Origin: Streptomyces vietnamensis
Lineage (GTDB): Bacteria; Actinomycetota; Actinomycetes; Streptomycetales; Streptomycetaceae
Assembly: GCF_000830005.1 (NCBI RefSeq)
Contig: NZ_CP010407.1
Location: forward strand, 3,825,001 to 3,889,000
Direction of reading: 5' to 3'
DNA length: 64,000 bases
In this document: positions 1-8,557 of the stretch, one piece after another
Position numbering within the stretch: position 1 is the stretch's first letter
How the letters are laid out: every line of letters begins with the position of its first letter
The notes under the pieces: generated by a model
Told to the model about the DNA's origin: nothing
What the model saw: only the letters and a program-made list of their open reading frames with translations
The model's database searches: none
Translations under genes and position numbers: made by a program

Positions 1-380
1 ATGCCGAGTTCGACGCCGGTGACCTTGCCGCCGAAGGCGCCGAGGACGGCGCTGCCGGCGTTGCCGGAACGGCGTTCCTGCATCTTGCCGAGGAGGGGGG
101 TGAGGAGTTCGCGGAAGCCGGCGACGTTGGCCTTGATCCAGCCGGCGCGGTCGACGACGAGGACGGGGGTGTCGTGCGGTTCGGCGCCCTCGGGGATCAT
201 CCGGGTGTAGGTGCGGACGTGTTCCTCGGAGGCCTTGGCGTGTCTGCGGAGTTCGGCGACGACCTCGCGGGCCTCGTCGCTGCTGACTTCGGGTCCGGGC
301 CGCACGAGGCGGGTCGCGGTCGCGACCGCGAGGTTCCAGTCGACCATCCCGGATGTGCCTGCGCCACCGATGCTCGTCAT
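1..380 (-). CDS. Zinc-dependent metalloprotease, DUF2342 family (N-terminal part)
   Basis: Only the first ~126 residues are inside the window; the gene runs off the left edge. The protein starts MTSIGGAGTSGMVDWNLAVA and continues with the ATRLVRPGPEVS and TPVLVVDRAGWIKANV segments that open the DUF2342 family, once called coenzyme-F420-biosynthesis-associated and now regarded as putative zinc metalloproteases. The HEXXH zinc motif would lie outside the window. It sits 59 nt downstream of the dacB-like gene on the same strand, so the two are probably co-transcribed. The in vivo substrate of this family is not established. Family assignment is firm; function is inferred. Confidence 0.8.
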   Translation of the reverse strand, partial: MTSIGGAGTSGMVDWNLAVATATRLVRPGPEVSSDEAREVVAELRRHAKASEEHVRTYTRMIPEGAEPHDTPVLVVDRAGWIKANVAGFRELLTPLLGKMQERRSGNAGSAVLGAFGGKVTGVELG

Positions 381-439
381 GCGTCAACCGTACGGGCTCG
401 GCGCCTGTTCGGTGAGGGTTCGAAGGGGGGCGCGTGTGA

Positions 440-1837
440 TCACTTCCGGCCCGCGAGGGCGGCGGAGAGCCGGTCGAGGGCGGGCTGCGCCTCGTACGGG
501 GAGAGGGTGCGGCCGGCGAGGAACGCGAAGGCGAGGAGGCGTCCGTCGGGGGTGACGACGGTGCCGGCGAGGGTGTTGACGCCCGTGAGGGTGCCGGTCT
601 TGGCGCGGATGAGGCCGAGTCCTGCGGGGGCGGTGTCGTAGCGGTTGGCGAGGGTGCCGGTGAAGCCGCCGACGGGGAGTCCGGTGAGGAGGGGGCGCAG
701 GGCGGGCCGGGCGGGGTCGGCCGCTCGGGTGAGGAGTCCGGTGAGGAGGGCGGCGGAGACGCGGTCGCGGCGGTCGAGTCCGCTGCCGTCGGCGAAGCGG
801 GCGCCGGCGACGGGGGCGCCGAGCCGGGTGAGTTCGTCGCGTACGGCCTTCTCGGCGCCCTGGAAGCTCGCGGGCTGCTTGCGGGCGAGGGCGGTCTGCC
901 GGGCGAGGGCCTCGGCGAGGTCGTTGTCGCTGTTCGTGAGGGTGCGCTCGACGAGGTCGGCGAGGGGGTCGGAGTACGTGCGGGCGAGGGGGGCGGCCTG
1001 GGGGGTGCGGCCGGGTGCGGGGGCGCCGGTGATCTTGATTCCGGCCCGGGTGAGGAGGTCCGCGAAGGCGGTGGCGGTGTCGAGGGCCGGGTCGGCGGTG
1101 CGGGGGGCGGGTCCGCTGCGGCTGTCGTCGAGGCGTCCTTCGCGGGTCATGAGGGCGACGACGGGGGCGATGTTGTCGTTGGGGCCGATGGGGTGGAGGG
1201 CGGGGCCCCGGTAGAGGCTCGTGTCGTAGGCGAGGCGTACGGAGGTGTGGCCGCGGGCCTTGAGGGCGCGGGCGGTGTCGGCGGCGAGGGCCCCCAGGCG
1301 GGCGGGGTCGAGCGTGGGGTCGCCGCCGCCGGTGAGGGTGACGCCGGTGCCGTCGGGGGTGGCCGTGACGGTGGTGGGGATGCGGTGGTCGGGGCCGAGG
1401 GCGGAGAGCGCGGCCGCGGTGGTGGCGATCTTGACGGTGGAGGCGGGGGTCATGGGGGTGCCGGCGCCCTCGCCGTACAGCTGCTTCCCGGTGGCGGTGT
1501 CGACGACGGAGGCGGTACGGAGCGGGCCGAGGCCGGGGTCGGCGAGGAGCGGCACGAGGACGGCGGCGAGGTCGGCGGGGCGTGCGGCGGGGGCCGGGGC
1601 GTGCAGGGCGGTGAGGACGCCGGGGGCGCTGGGGGCGGGCGCGGGGCGGCGGGGCGCGGCGGGGGCCGGGGGCGGGGCGTGACGTGTGCCACCCGCCGCG
1701 GGGGCGGCGGCGCGGGCCCGCTCGGCCGTACGCTGGCCTCCGTCCCATGGTCCGGCCGCGGTCACCGCGGCGGCGGCCAGGACGAGACCGAGGGCGGCGG
1801 AGCCCGCCGTGAACTGCCACGTCCTCGGCTCCGGCAT
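440..1837 (-). CDS. dacB: D-alanyl-D-alanine carboxypeptidase / endopeptidase (PBP4 type)
   Basis: Secreted or membrane-anchored peptidase of the S13 family, which trims or cleaves peptidoglycan stem peptides outside the cell. The 465-residue protein has an N-terminal hydrophobic segment (residues 10-28), a Pro/Ala-rich linker to ~85, then the three penicillin-binding motifs: STVK at 133-136, SDN at 303-305 and KTG at 413-415. Length and motif order fit PBP4/DacB. The start at 1837 is chosen because GAAAGGGG lies ~10 nt upstream; an in-frame upstream ATG at 1882 lacks a ribosome binding site and would extend into the divergent ppa promoter region. It is divergent from ppa and upstream of the DUF2342 gene. 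Confidence 0.9.
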   Translation of the reverse strand: MPEPRTWQFTAGSAALGLVLAAAAVTAAGPWDGGQRTAERARAAAPAAGGTRHAPPPAPAAPRRPAPAPSAPGVLTALHAPAPAARPADLAAVLVPLLADPGLGPLRTASVVDTATGKQLYGEGAGTPMTPASTVKIATTAAALSALGPDHRIPTTVTATPDGTGVTLTGGGDPTLDPARLGALAADTARALKARGHTSVRLAYDTSLYRGPALHPIGPNDNIAPVVALMTREGRLDDSRSGPAPRTADPALDTATAFADLLTRAGIKITGAPAPGRTPQAAPLARTYSDPLADLVERTLTNSDNDLAEALARQTALARKQPASFQGAEKAVRDELTRLGAPVAGARFADGSGLDRRDRVSAALLTGLLTRAADPARPALRPLLTGLPVGGFTGTLANRYDTAPAGLGLIRAKTGTLTGVNTLAGTVVTPDGRLLAFAFLAGRTLSPYEAQPALDRLSAALAGRK

Positions 1838-1939
1838 TGCTGACCAGCCCCTTTCGCGATCACACACGTGCGTGAGGGACACTTAATCACCGCGCGTCGT
1901 CGCGAGCATTCACTTGTGTTGATTCAGGAGGAGCCACCC

Positions 1940-2431
1940 GTGGAGTTCGACGTTCTCATCGAGATCCCGAAGGGATCGCGGAACAAGTACGAGGTCGACC
2001 ACGAGACCGGTCGCATCCGCCTGGACCGTCGCCTCTTCACGTCGACGGCCTACCCGACCGACTACGGCTACGTCGAGAACACCCTCGGCGAGGACGGCGA
2101 CCCGCTGGACGCGCTCGTCATCCTCGACGAGCCCACGTTCCCGGGCTGCCTGATCAAGTGCCGCGTCATCGGCATGTTCCGCATGACGGACGAGGCCGGC
2201 GGCGACGACAAGCTGCTGTGCGTGCCGGCGACGGACCCGCGCATGGAGCACCTGCGGGACATCCACCACGTGGCCGAGTTCGACCGCCTGGAGATCCAGC
2301 ACTTCTTCGAGGTCTACAAGGACCTGGAGCCGGGCAAGTCGGTCGAGGGCGCCGACTGGGTCGGCCGCGCCGAGGCCGAGGAAGAGATCCAGAAGTCGTA
2401 CGCGCGCTTCAAGGAGCAGGGCGGCCACTGA
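1940..2431 (+). CDS. ppa: Inorganic pyrophosphatase (family I)
   Basis: Cytoplasmic enzyme hydrolysing pyrophosphate to two phosphates, pulling biosynthetic reactions forward. The 163-residue protein has the family I signature [10 protein letters not shown] with its catalytic aspartates, the [15 protein letters not shown] substrate-binding stretch and the YPTDYGY motif. The GTG start at 1940 is preceded by AGGAGGAG at 1926-1933. A longer reading to 1868 would add residues absent from the family and has no ribosome binding site. A strong hairpin terminator follows at 2453. The gene is divergent from dacB across ~100 nt. Confidence 0.97.
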   Translation: MEFDVLIEIPKGSRNKYEVDHETGRIRLDRRLFTSTAYPTDYGYVENTLGEDGDPLDALVILDEPTFPGCLIKCRVIGMFRMTDEAGGDDKLLCVPATDPRMEHLRDIHHVAEFDRLEIQHFFEVYKDLEPGKSVEGADWVGRAEAEEEIQKSYARFKEQGGH

Positions 2432-2452
2432 GCCCGTTCTCGCGGTCGTGTG

Positions 2453-2484
2453 AAGGCGGTGCACCTCTTGGGGTGCACCGCCTT
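2453..2484 (+). terminator. Rho-independent-type terminator of ppa
   Basis: Perfect 13-bp stem AAGGCGGTGCACC pairing with GGTGCACCGCCTT around a 6-nt loop, followed by a short T run. It lies 21 nt after the ppa stop and rules out the ATG at 2450 as the start of the next gene. Confidence 0.88.
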
Positions 2485-2545
2485 TCGTACATCCGTCGCA
2501 CCTTCATACTGGAATCCAGGATTCCCCGGGGATGAGGCGGAGAGA

Positions 2546-4198
2546 GTGGTGGCGGAGCCGGAGGACGGTGCTCCTGAGGACCGGAAGCCGCAGTCGGACG
2601 AGGCGCGGAGCGCGTTCGTCCCGCCGGCGGGGGTGGAGCAGCCCGCGCCGCCCGAGGAGGACCATCCGACCTCCGAGTTCGCCCTTCCGCCGGGCCTGAC
2701 GCCGGAGCCGCCGCCGGAGCCCGAGGGTTCCGCGTTCGCCCCGCCGGCCACGTACTCGACGAAGGACTCGCCGCCCGCCTTCACCCCGGCGTACGGGGTG
2801 TCGCTGGTGCGGCTCCCGCAGGACGCGCCGTGGCAGGACCGGATGCGGACGATGCTGCGGCTGCCGGTGGGTGAGCGGCCGGTGCCGGAGGCGGCGCGCA
2901 AGGAGGACGAGCCCGGGCCCTCGGTGCCGCGCGTGCTCGACCTGACCCTGCGCATCGGCGAGCTGCTGCTCGCGGGCGGTGAGGGCGCGGAGGACGTCGA
3001 GGCGGCGATGTTCGCGATCTGCCGCTCGTACGGTCTGGACCGGGTCGAGCCGACGGTCACCTTCACCCTGCTGTCCGTCACCTACCAGCCCTCGCTCGTG
3101 GACGACCCGATCACGGCGAACCGGACGGTGCGCCGCCGGGGCACGGACTACACGCGGCTCGCGGCCGTGTACCAGCTGCTTTCGGACATCAACGCGCAGG
3201 CGCACGAGGTGACGCCCGAGGAGGCGTACCGGCGGCTCGCGGAGATCCGGCGGAACCGGCACCCGTACCCGGGCTGGGTCCTGACGGCGGCGGCGGGCGT
3301 CCTGGCCGGTGCGGCCTCGGTGCTCCTCGGCGGCGGTGCCACGGTCTTCTTCGTGGCGGCGCTCGGCGCGATCCTCGGCGACCGGCTCGCGTGGCTGTTC
3401 GCGGGGCGCGGGATGCCGGAGTTCTACCAGTTCCTGGTGGCGGCGATGCCGCCGGCGGCGATGGGGGTGCTCCTGACGCTGCTGCACGCGGACCTGCGTC
3501 CGTCGGCGGTGATCACCGGTGGCCTGTTCGCGCTGATCCCGGGGCGGGCGCTCGTCGCGGCCGTGCAGGACGGGCTGACCGGTTTCTACATCACGGCCTC
3601 GGCCCGGCTCCTGGAGGTCGCGTACTTCTTCGTCGCGATCGTGGTCGGCGTGCTGTCGGTGCTGTACATCGCGGTGCAGTTCCACGCGGAGCTGAACCCG
3701 GAGGGGGTGCTGCGGCCGGTGGAGCGGCCGGTCGTGCAGATCCTGGCGTCGATGGTGCTGTGCGCGACCTTCGCGATCCTGCTGCAGCAGTCGCGGCCGA
3801 CGGTGCTGTTCGCGACGCTCAACGGCGGGGTGGCGTGGGTGGTCTACGCGTCGATCTCGGTGACCGCCGGGGGCTCGGCGGTGATGGCGACGGCGGTGGC
3901 GGCCGGTCTGGTGGGCCTCTTCGGGCAGCTGATCGCCCGCTACCACCACACCTCGTCGCTGCCGTACGTGACGGCGGCGATCGGGCCGCTGCTGCCCGGT
4001 TCCGCGACGTACTTCGGGGTGCTCGCGATCGCCCAGAACAATCTGGACCAGGGCTTCGCCTCGCTGGCGAAGGCGGCGGCGCTGGCCCTGGCGATCGCGA
4101 TCGGCGTGAACCTGGGGAGCGAGCTGGCCCGCCTCTTCATGCAGGCCCCGGGCGCGGCGGCGGCCCGCCGCGCCGCGAAGCGGACGAGGGGCTTCTAA
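2546..4198 (+). CDS. Threonine/serine exporter family membrane protein (ThrE-like)
   Basis: About 550 residues. An acidic, proline-rich cytoplasmic tail covers ~1-110; a soluble ThrE N-terminal domain follows (RVLDLTLRIGELLLAGGEGA with the conserved GAEDVE segment). Then come about ten hydrophobic segments in two blocks, matching the PF06738 plus PF12821 architecture of Corynebacterium ThrE, which exports threonine and serine by proton antiport. The substrate here is inferred. The GTG at 2546 (or 2549) follows the purine-rich GAGGCGGAGAGA; an ATG at 2450 lies inside the ppa terminator and is rejected. The gene converges on the DedA gene with a 22-nt gap. Confidence 0.85.
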   Translation: MVAEPEDGAPEDRKPQSDEARSAFVPPAGVEQPAPPEEDHPTSEFALPPGLTPEPPPEPEGSAFAPPATYSTKDSPPAFTPAYGVSLVRLPQDAPWQDRMRTMLRLPVGERPVPEAARKEDEPGPSVPRVLDLTLRIGELLLAGGEGAEDVEAAMFAICRSYGLDRVEPTVTFTLLSVTYQPSLVDDPITANRTVRRRGTDYTRLAAVYQLLSDINAQAHEVTPEEAYRRLAEIRRNRHPYPGWVLTAAAGVLAGAASVLLGGGATVFFVAALGAILGDRLAWLFAGRGMPEFYQFLVAAMPPAAMGVLLTLLHADLRPSAVITGGLFALIPGRALVAAVQDGLTGFYITASARLLEVAYFFVAIVVGVLSVLYIAVQFHAELNPEGVLRPVERPVVQILASMVLCATFAILLQQSRPTVLFATLNGGVAWVVYASISVTAGGSAVMATAVAAGLVGLFGQLIARYHHTSSLPYVTAAIGPLLPGSATYFGVLAIAQNNLDQGFASLAKAAALALAIAIGVNLGSELARLFMQAPGAAAARRAAKRTRGF

Positions 4199-4220
4199 GC
4201 CCTGATCCGAAAGACAGGCC

Positions 4221-4922
4221 CTAGCGCTTGGCGTGGCGGCCGCGGGGAGCCTGCGGGTTCGGGACGCCGGGGGCGTCGTGGTCGCTGTGCGGCGGGTTCT
4301 TCTTCGCCTGGGAACGGGCCCGGAGGAGCTCGATCGCGACCGGGATCACGGAGATCAGGACGATCCCGACGAGGATCATCTCGATGTGCTTGTGGACGAA
4401 CTCGACGTTGCCGAGGGAGGCGCCGAGGAGGGTCACGCCCGCGCCCCACAGCAGGCCGCCGATGAGGTTGAAGACGAGGAACGAGCGGTAGCTCATCCTG
4501 CTCACGCCCGCGATGATCGGCGTGAACGTCCGGACGATGGGGACGAAGCGGGCCAGGACGAGCGACTTCGGGCCGTGCTTCTCGAAGAACTCGTGCGCCT
4601 TCTCGACGTTCTCCTGCTTGAACAGCTTGGAGTCGGGGCGCGTGAAGAGGGCCGGGCCGACCTTGCGGCCGAAGAGGTAGCCGGCCTGGTCGCCGAGGAC
4701 GGCGGCGGCCACCACCAGGGTGCACACCAGCCACAGCGGCTTGTCCATCTTGCCGGTGGTGACGAGCAGGCCGGTGGTGAAGAGCAGCGAGTCGCCGGGC
4801 AGGAAGAACCCGATGAGGAGGCCGGACTCGGCGAAGACGATGACCAGGACCCCGATCAGACCAAAGGTCCCGATCAGATAGTCCGGATCCAGCCAGCTCG
4901 GTCCGAGGGCAAGCGTGTTCAC
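4221..4922 (-). CDS. DedA family membrane protein (VTT domain)
   Basis: A 233-residue integral membrane protein with the DedA hallmarks: an opening membrane segment then FAESGLLIGFFLPGDSLLF, later the FARFVPIVRTFTPIIAG segment with the conserved arginines, and two C-terminal helices. DedA proteins are needed for envelope homeostasis and lipid scrambling or flipping. The GTG start at 4922 is supported by GCAGGAGC ~8 nt upstream; a longer reading to 5081 would overlap the start of the divergent YbjQ gene. A basic, His/Pro-rich cytoplasmic tail ends the protein (GRHAKR). Confidence 0.9.
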   Translation of the reverse strand: MNTLALGPSWLDPDYLIGTFGLIGVLVIVFAESGLLIGFFLPGDSLLFTTGLLVTTGKMDKPLWLVCTLVVAAAVLGDQAGYLFGRKVGPALFTRPDSKLFKQENVEKAHEFFEKHGPKSLVLARFVPIVRTFTPIIAGVSRMSYRSFLVFNLIGGLLWGAGVTLLGASLGNVEFVHKHIEMILVGIVLISVIPVAIELLRARSQAKKNPPHSDHDAPGVPNPQAPRGRHAKR

Positions 4923-5073
4923 GGGTTCCGGGCTCCTGCGGTCGGTGGGGGCTTGGGGGACGACTGGCCCCAAGCTATCAACGCGGGCCGGAGGCGCCCG
5001 GTTCCACCCGGCCCCCACGGGATGCGGGCCCGGCCCGCCGGCCCGAGGCTTGGGGGTCAGGAGGTGCATGCCG

Positions 5074-5442
5074 ATGGGCATCGACGAGTACGGGGGCGGC
5101 CAGGGGCCGCACCCCGACGTGCTGGTCGTGACGACGAACGACGTGCCGGGCTACGAGGTCCGGCAGGTGATCGGTGAGGTCTTCGGGCTCACCGTCCGCT
5201 CCCGCCACCTGGGCAGCCAGATCGGCGCGGGCCTGAAGTCGATGATCGGCGGCGAGCTGAAGGGTCTGACGAAGACCCTGGTGCAGACCCGCAACCAGGC
5301 GATGGAGCGGCTGGTGGAGCAGGCCAAGGCGCGCGGCGCGAACGCCGTGCTGATGTTCCGCTTCGACGTGACGGAAGCGGCGGACGTCGGCACGGAGGTG
5401 TGCGCGTACGGCACGGCGGTGGTGATCGGGCCGCGCGCCTGA
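5074..5442 (+). CDS. YbjQ/UPF0145 family protein
   Basis: Small cytoplasmic protein of 122 residues of the YbjQ (DUF74) family, which forms pentamers; its biochemical role is unknown. Seen are the VVTTNDVPGYEVRQVIGEVF strand, the RSRHLGSQIGAGLKSMIGGE helix and the ARGANAVLMFRFDV strand that typify the family. The ATG at 5074 has GGAGG at 5060-5064 with a 9-nt spacer; the ATG at 5068 is too close to it. The gene is divergent from dedA and convergent with tipA. Confidence 0.87.
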   Translation: MGIDEYGGGQGPHPDVLVVTTNDVPGYEVRQVIGEVFGLTVRSRHLGSQIGAGLKSMIGGELKGLTKTLVQTRNQAMERLVEQAKARGANAVLMFRFDVTEAADVGTEVCAYGTAVVIGPRA

Positions 5443-5450
5443 GGCCGCTC

Positions 5451-5585
5451 TGCCGGGCCCTCGGTCAGGGCCGTACTCCTGAGGCTGCTTCTGCCGGGCC
5501 CTCGGTCAGGGCCGTACGCCCGAGGCTGCTTCTGCCGGACCCTCGGTCAGGGCCGTACGCCCGAGGCTGCTTCGGCCGGGCCTTT
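5451..5585. repeat. 41-bp tandem hairpin repeat, three copies plus a partial fourth
   Basis: Units begin at 5451, 5492 and 5533 with an exact 41-bp period, and a truncated fourth starts near 5574. Each full unit carries an inverted repeat related to GGCCCT-cggtc-AGGGCC. The array fills the gap between the convergent ybjQ-like and tipA genes and probably acts as a bidirectional terminator array. Confidence 0.9.
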
Positions 5586-5602
5586 CGTCGGGTCGCCCGG
5601 CG

Positions 5603-6364
5603 TCAGGCCGCCTGTCGTGCGGCGTTCGCCCGGATGGCCTCCCTCAGGTGCTCGGGGAGGCCCGGGTGGATCGACTCGTAGAACGCGTGGAAGTTCTCGT
5701 CGGCGACGTACATCTCGGCGAGCTCCACGTGGGTCCTCGGGTGGCACTCGAAGAACCAGGCGGTGAGGTGGCGGCGGTGGGCCTCGGCGAGGTCCATCGC
5801 CTCCTCGGACCCCGGCTCCGCGCCCCCGGCCATCAGGGCGGCGTAGGCGGCGCCCCAGGCGTCCACCTCGTCCTTCATCCGCTGCCACTCCTCCTTGCCG
5901 TACCCGGCGGCACGCGCCCGGGCCTGCTCGTGGGAGTGGGAGCCGCCCCAGCGGCGGGCGGTCTCCTCCGCGTATCGCTCGGGGTCCTTCTCCCCGAAGA
6001 CCTCGAACTTCTCCTCGGGCGTGAGGTTGATGCCCATCTTCTTCGCCTCCATGGCGTGCTCGACGGCCGCCGCCATCCTCGTGAGCTCCCCGATCCGCTC
6101 GGTCAGCAGCGCGTGCTGCCGCCGCAGGTGCTCCTGCGGGTCGGCGCCCGGGTCGTCGAGGAGGACGGCGACCTCTTCGAGGGGGAAGCCGAGCTCCCGG
6201 TAGAACAGGATCTGCTGGAGCCGGTCGAGGTCCGCGTCGTCGTAACGGCGGTGACCCGCCGTGCTGCGGCCGCCCGGCGAGAGCAGCCCGATCGCGTCGT
6301 AGTGGTGCAGGGTGCGCACCGTGACCCCGGCGAAGCCGGCCACCTGTCCCACGGAGTAGCCCAT
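5603..6364 (-). CDS. tipA: TipA-type MerR-family thiopeptide/multidrug regulator
   Basis: At 253 residues it matches TipAL of S. lividans in length and almost throughout in sequence. An N-terminal MerR HTH (SVGQVAGFAGVTVRTLHHYD) and dimerisation helix extend to ~108, then the TipAS drug-binding domain begins. An internal ATG at codon 110 (MGINLTPEEKFEVFG, position 6037) has GGAGG 8 nt upstream and would yield the separate TipAS protein, as in S. lividans. TipAL covalently captures thiopeptides through Cys214. By my alignment this protein keeps Cys207 but has Glu at 214, so covalent capture may be lost. A tipA-like promoter precedes it. The order ppa, thrE-like, dedA, ybjQ, tipA recalls the S. 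coelicolor locus. Confidence 0.9.
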   Translation of the reverse strand: MGYSVGQVAGFAGVTVRTLHHYDAIGLLSPGGRSTAGHRRYDDADLDRLQQILFYRELGFPLEEVAVLLDDPGADPQEHLRRQHALLTERIGELTRMAAAVEHAMEAKKMGINLTPEEKFEVFGEKDPERYAEETARRWGGSHSHEQARARAAGYGKEEWQRMKDEVDAWGAAYAALMAGGAEPGSEEAMDLAEAHRRHLTAWFFECHPRTHVELAEMYVADENFHAFYESIHPGLPEHLREAIRANAARQAA

Positions 6365-6399
6365 CGGCCGTCCGCCCCTTCTCTGTCGGTACGCCGTTC

Positions 6400-6430
6400 A
6401 GCCTGGGTCCTGACGCGACGTGAGGTGCAA
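6400..6430 (-). promoter_or_regulatory. tipA-type MerR promoter with 19-bp spacer
   Basis: On the minus strand TTGCAC (6430-6425) is followed by a 19-bp spacer and CAGGCT (6405-6400). The spacer holds the imperfect inverted repeat CCTCACG-TCG-CGTCAGG. Long spacers with dyad symmetry are typical of MerR-activated promoters, and this arrangement closely matches the known S. lividans tipA promoter as I recall it. It implies autoregulation. Confidence 0.8.
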
Positions 6431-6489
6431 GTCCCGTCCCTGGCACCACTCGGGATGTTGCGTCCGTTTTGCTCACATATGGTGGGGCG

Positions 6490-7773
6490 GTGGCCACCGA
6501 TCATGCTCCGTCTCCCGCCGCTCCCGTGGAGGCGTCCGCCCGGCTCCTGCTCCCCCAGATCCTCCCCGCGCTCCTCGTCGGCGTGGGGGCGAGCCTGCTG
6601 TTCCTCGGGATCAGCACCCTCGCCGAGGAGTTCCAGCACGTGCTCTGGAACGACCTGCCGGACGCGCTCGGCATCGGGAACTACTCCTCCCTCTGGATGA
6701 TCATCATGCTCACGGCGACAGGCGTCGCCGTGGGCCTCGTCATCTGGAAGGTGCCCGGACACGCCGGACCCGACCCGGCCTCCGAGGGGCTCGGCGGGGC
6801 ACCGCTCGCCCCGGGCGTGGTGCCGGGACTCCTCGTCGCGAGCACCCTCTCGCTGGCCGGCGGCGTCAGCCTCGGCCCCGAGAACCCGATCATCGCCGCC
6901 AACATCGCCCTCGCCTTCTGGCTCGGCAGCAAGGTGGCCCCCGTGGTGCCCGGCGCGGCCTGGGTCGCGCTCGCCTCGGCCGGCACCATCGGCGCCCTCT
7001 TCGGCACCCCGGTGGCGGCCGCCCTCGTCCTCTCCGAGGCCCTGACCGCGCAACCGGGCCGAGGCTCCCTCTGGGACCGGCTCTTCGCCCCGCTCGTGGC
7101 GGCCGGCGCCGGCGCGACGACCACCCAGCTGCTCGCCGAGCCGAGCTTCGACGTGGGGCTCCCGCCCCTCACCGACCCCGGTTACGGCGACCTCCTCGCC
7201 GCTCTGGTCATCGCCTCCGCCGCGGCCGTCTTCGGCCTCGGCTCCTGCTACCTCTTCCCCCACGTCCACGCCGCCTTCCGGCGGCTGCGGCACCCCATGC
7301 TGATGCTGCCCCTCGGCGGCCTCCTCCTCGGCCTCCTGGGCGCCCTCGGCGGGCACCTGACCCTGTTCAAGGGCCTGGCGGAGACCAAGGACCTCGCCGC
7401 CGGGGTCGGCGGCTGGTCCTCCGGCGAGCTCGCCAAGTTCGCCGTCGTCAAACTCCTCGCCCTCGTCGTCGCCGCCTCCTGCGGCTTCCGGGGCGGCCGG
7501 ATCTTCCCGGCCGTCTTCATCGGCGCCGCCTTCGGGCTGTTCGTCCAGGCCCTCGTCCCCGAGGTCCACCCGGCCGTCGCCGTCTCCTCCGCCGTCCTCG
7601 GCGTCCTGCTCGCCACCACCCGGCAGGGCTGGATCAGCCTCTTCACCGGCGCGGTCCTGGCCTCCTCCCCCGCGATGCTCGCCCTCCTCTGCCTGGCCTC
7701 GCTCCCCGCCTGGCTGATCGTCACCGGCCGCCCCCAGCTCGAACTCGACCACCAGGGCAAGGCCCTGCGCTGA
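6490..7773 (+). CDS. CLC-family ion channel/antiporter-like membrane protein
   Basis: About 427 residues with roughly ten hydrophobic segments. Two CLC signatures are visible: GGVSLGPENPI, corresponding to the GxEGP loop with the gating glutamate retained, and GFRGGRIFPAVFIGAA, corresponding to the GxFxP loop. CLC proteins conduct chloride or exchange it for protons; the ion is not determinable here. It is shorter than classical CLCs and lacks CBS domains. GTG at 6490 is taken as start, just after GGTGGGG; a TTG at 6469 is a possible alternative. It is divergent from tipA. Confidence 0.75.
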   Translation: MATDHAPSPAAPVEASARLLLPQILPALLVGVGASLLFLGISTLAEEFQHVLWNDLPDALGIGNYSSLWMIIMLTATGVAVGLVIWKVPGHAGPDPASEGLGGAPLAPGVVPGLLVASTLSLAGGVSLGPENPIIAANIALAFWLGSKVAPVVPGAAWVALASAGTIGALFGTPVAAALVLSEALTAQPGRGSLWDRLFAPLVAAGAGATTTQLLAEPSFDVGLPPLTDPGYGDLLAALVIASAAAVFGLGSCYLFPHVHAAFRRLRHPMLMLPLGGLLLGLLGALGGHLTLFKGLAETKDLAAGVGGWSSGELAKFAVVKLLALVVAASCGFRGGRIFPAVFIGAAFGLFVQALVPEVHPAVAVSSAVLGVLLATTRQGWISLFTGAVLASSPAMLALLCLASLPAWLIVTGRPQLELDHQGKALR

Positions 7774-7792
7774 CCCCCTCGCCCCGAGTCGG

Positions 7793-8557
7793 CTACTTCC
7801 CGAGCCGCCCGAACCTCCGTACCGCCAGCGGGAAGAAGAGCACGAGGAGCACCAGCGGCCACACCACCGCCGCCGTGACGTGCCCCGGCTCGCCGCCCGG
7901 GTTGCCGAAGAGCTCGCGCACCGCCGTCGCGGTCGCCGACATCGGGTTCCACTCCACGACCGTCCCGAGCCAGCCCGGCATCGAGTCCGGCGAGGCGAAG
8001 GCGTTGGAGAGGAAGCCGACCGGCCAGACCAGGATCTGCACGGCCTGCACCAGCTCCGCCCGCCCCGCGACCAGGGCCAGGAAGATCCCGATCCACAGCA
8101 TCGCGAAGCGCAGCAGGAGCAGCAGTCCGAGCGCCCCGAGGGCCGCCCCGGCGCCGCCCTCGGCCCGCCAGCCGATCGCGTACCCCACGCCGACCATCAC
8201 CAGGAGCCCCAGCGCCGACTGGAGCATGTCGGCGGCCGCCCTTCCCACGAGCACGGCCCCGTCGGTCATCGGCATGGACCGGAAGCGGTCGATCACGCCC
8301 TTGTCCAGGTCCCGCGTCACCGCCGTCATCGTGCCTTCGAGGCCGAAGACCATGGTCAGGGTGAGCATCCCGGGCACCAGGTAGTCGACGTAGTCGCCGT
8401 CGACGGTCCGCCCGCCGCCGACCAGATAGCCGAACATCAGCAGCAGCATCACCGGGAAGACGAGCCCGACCAGGACCTGCACCGGTTGCCGCGCCCAGTG
8501 GGCGAGTTCGCGCCGGGTCATGGTCCAGCAGTCGCTCACCGCGTACGCCGCGCTCAT
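7793..8557 (-). CDS. ABC-2 type exporter permease (DrrB-like)
   Basis: A 254-residue permease with six hydrophobic segments and the ABC-2 pattern: cytoplasmic N-terminus ([20 protein letters not shown]), the [20 protein letters not shown] loop and the [19 protein letters not shown]-terminal motif. It forms the membrane half of a daunorubicin-resistance-type drug or lipid exporter with the ATPase encoded immediately upstream. Their stop and start overlap by 4 nt, indicating translational coupling. The substrate is unknown; the linked PadR regulator suggests induction by a toxic compound. Confidence 0.88.
   Translation of the reverse strand: MSAAYAVSDCWTMTRRELAHWARQPVQVLVGLVFPVMLLLMFGYLVGGGRTVDGDYVDYLVPGMLTLTMVFGLEGTMTAVTRDLDKGVIDRFRSMPMTDGAVLVGRAAADMLQSALGLLVMVGVGYAIGWRAEGGAGAALGALGLLLLLRFAMLWIGIFLALVAGRAELVQAVQILVWPVGFLSNAFASPDSMPGWLGTVVEWNPMSATATAVRELFGNPGGEPGHVTAAVVWPLVLLVLFFPLAVRRFGRLGK

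Noticed and set aside
1838..1882. Longer N-terminus for the dacB-type protein
   Set aside because: It would place a polar stretch before the signal segment and has no ribosome binding site, unlike the ATG at 1837.
2450..2545. ATG at 2450 as the start of the ThrE-like protein
   Set aside because: It lies inside the ppa terminator hairpin and has no ribosome binding site.
5451..5585. CRISPR array
   Set aside because: The units are directly abutting tandem repeats with no unique spacers and no cas genes nearby.
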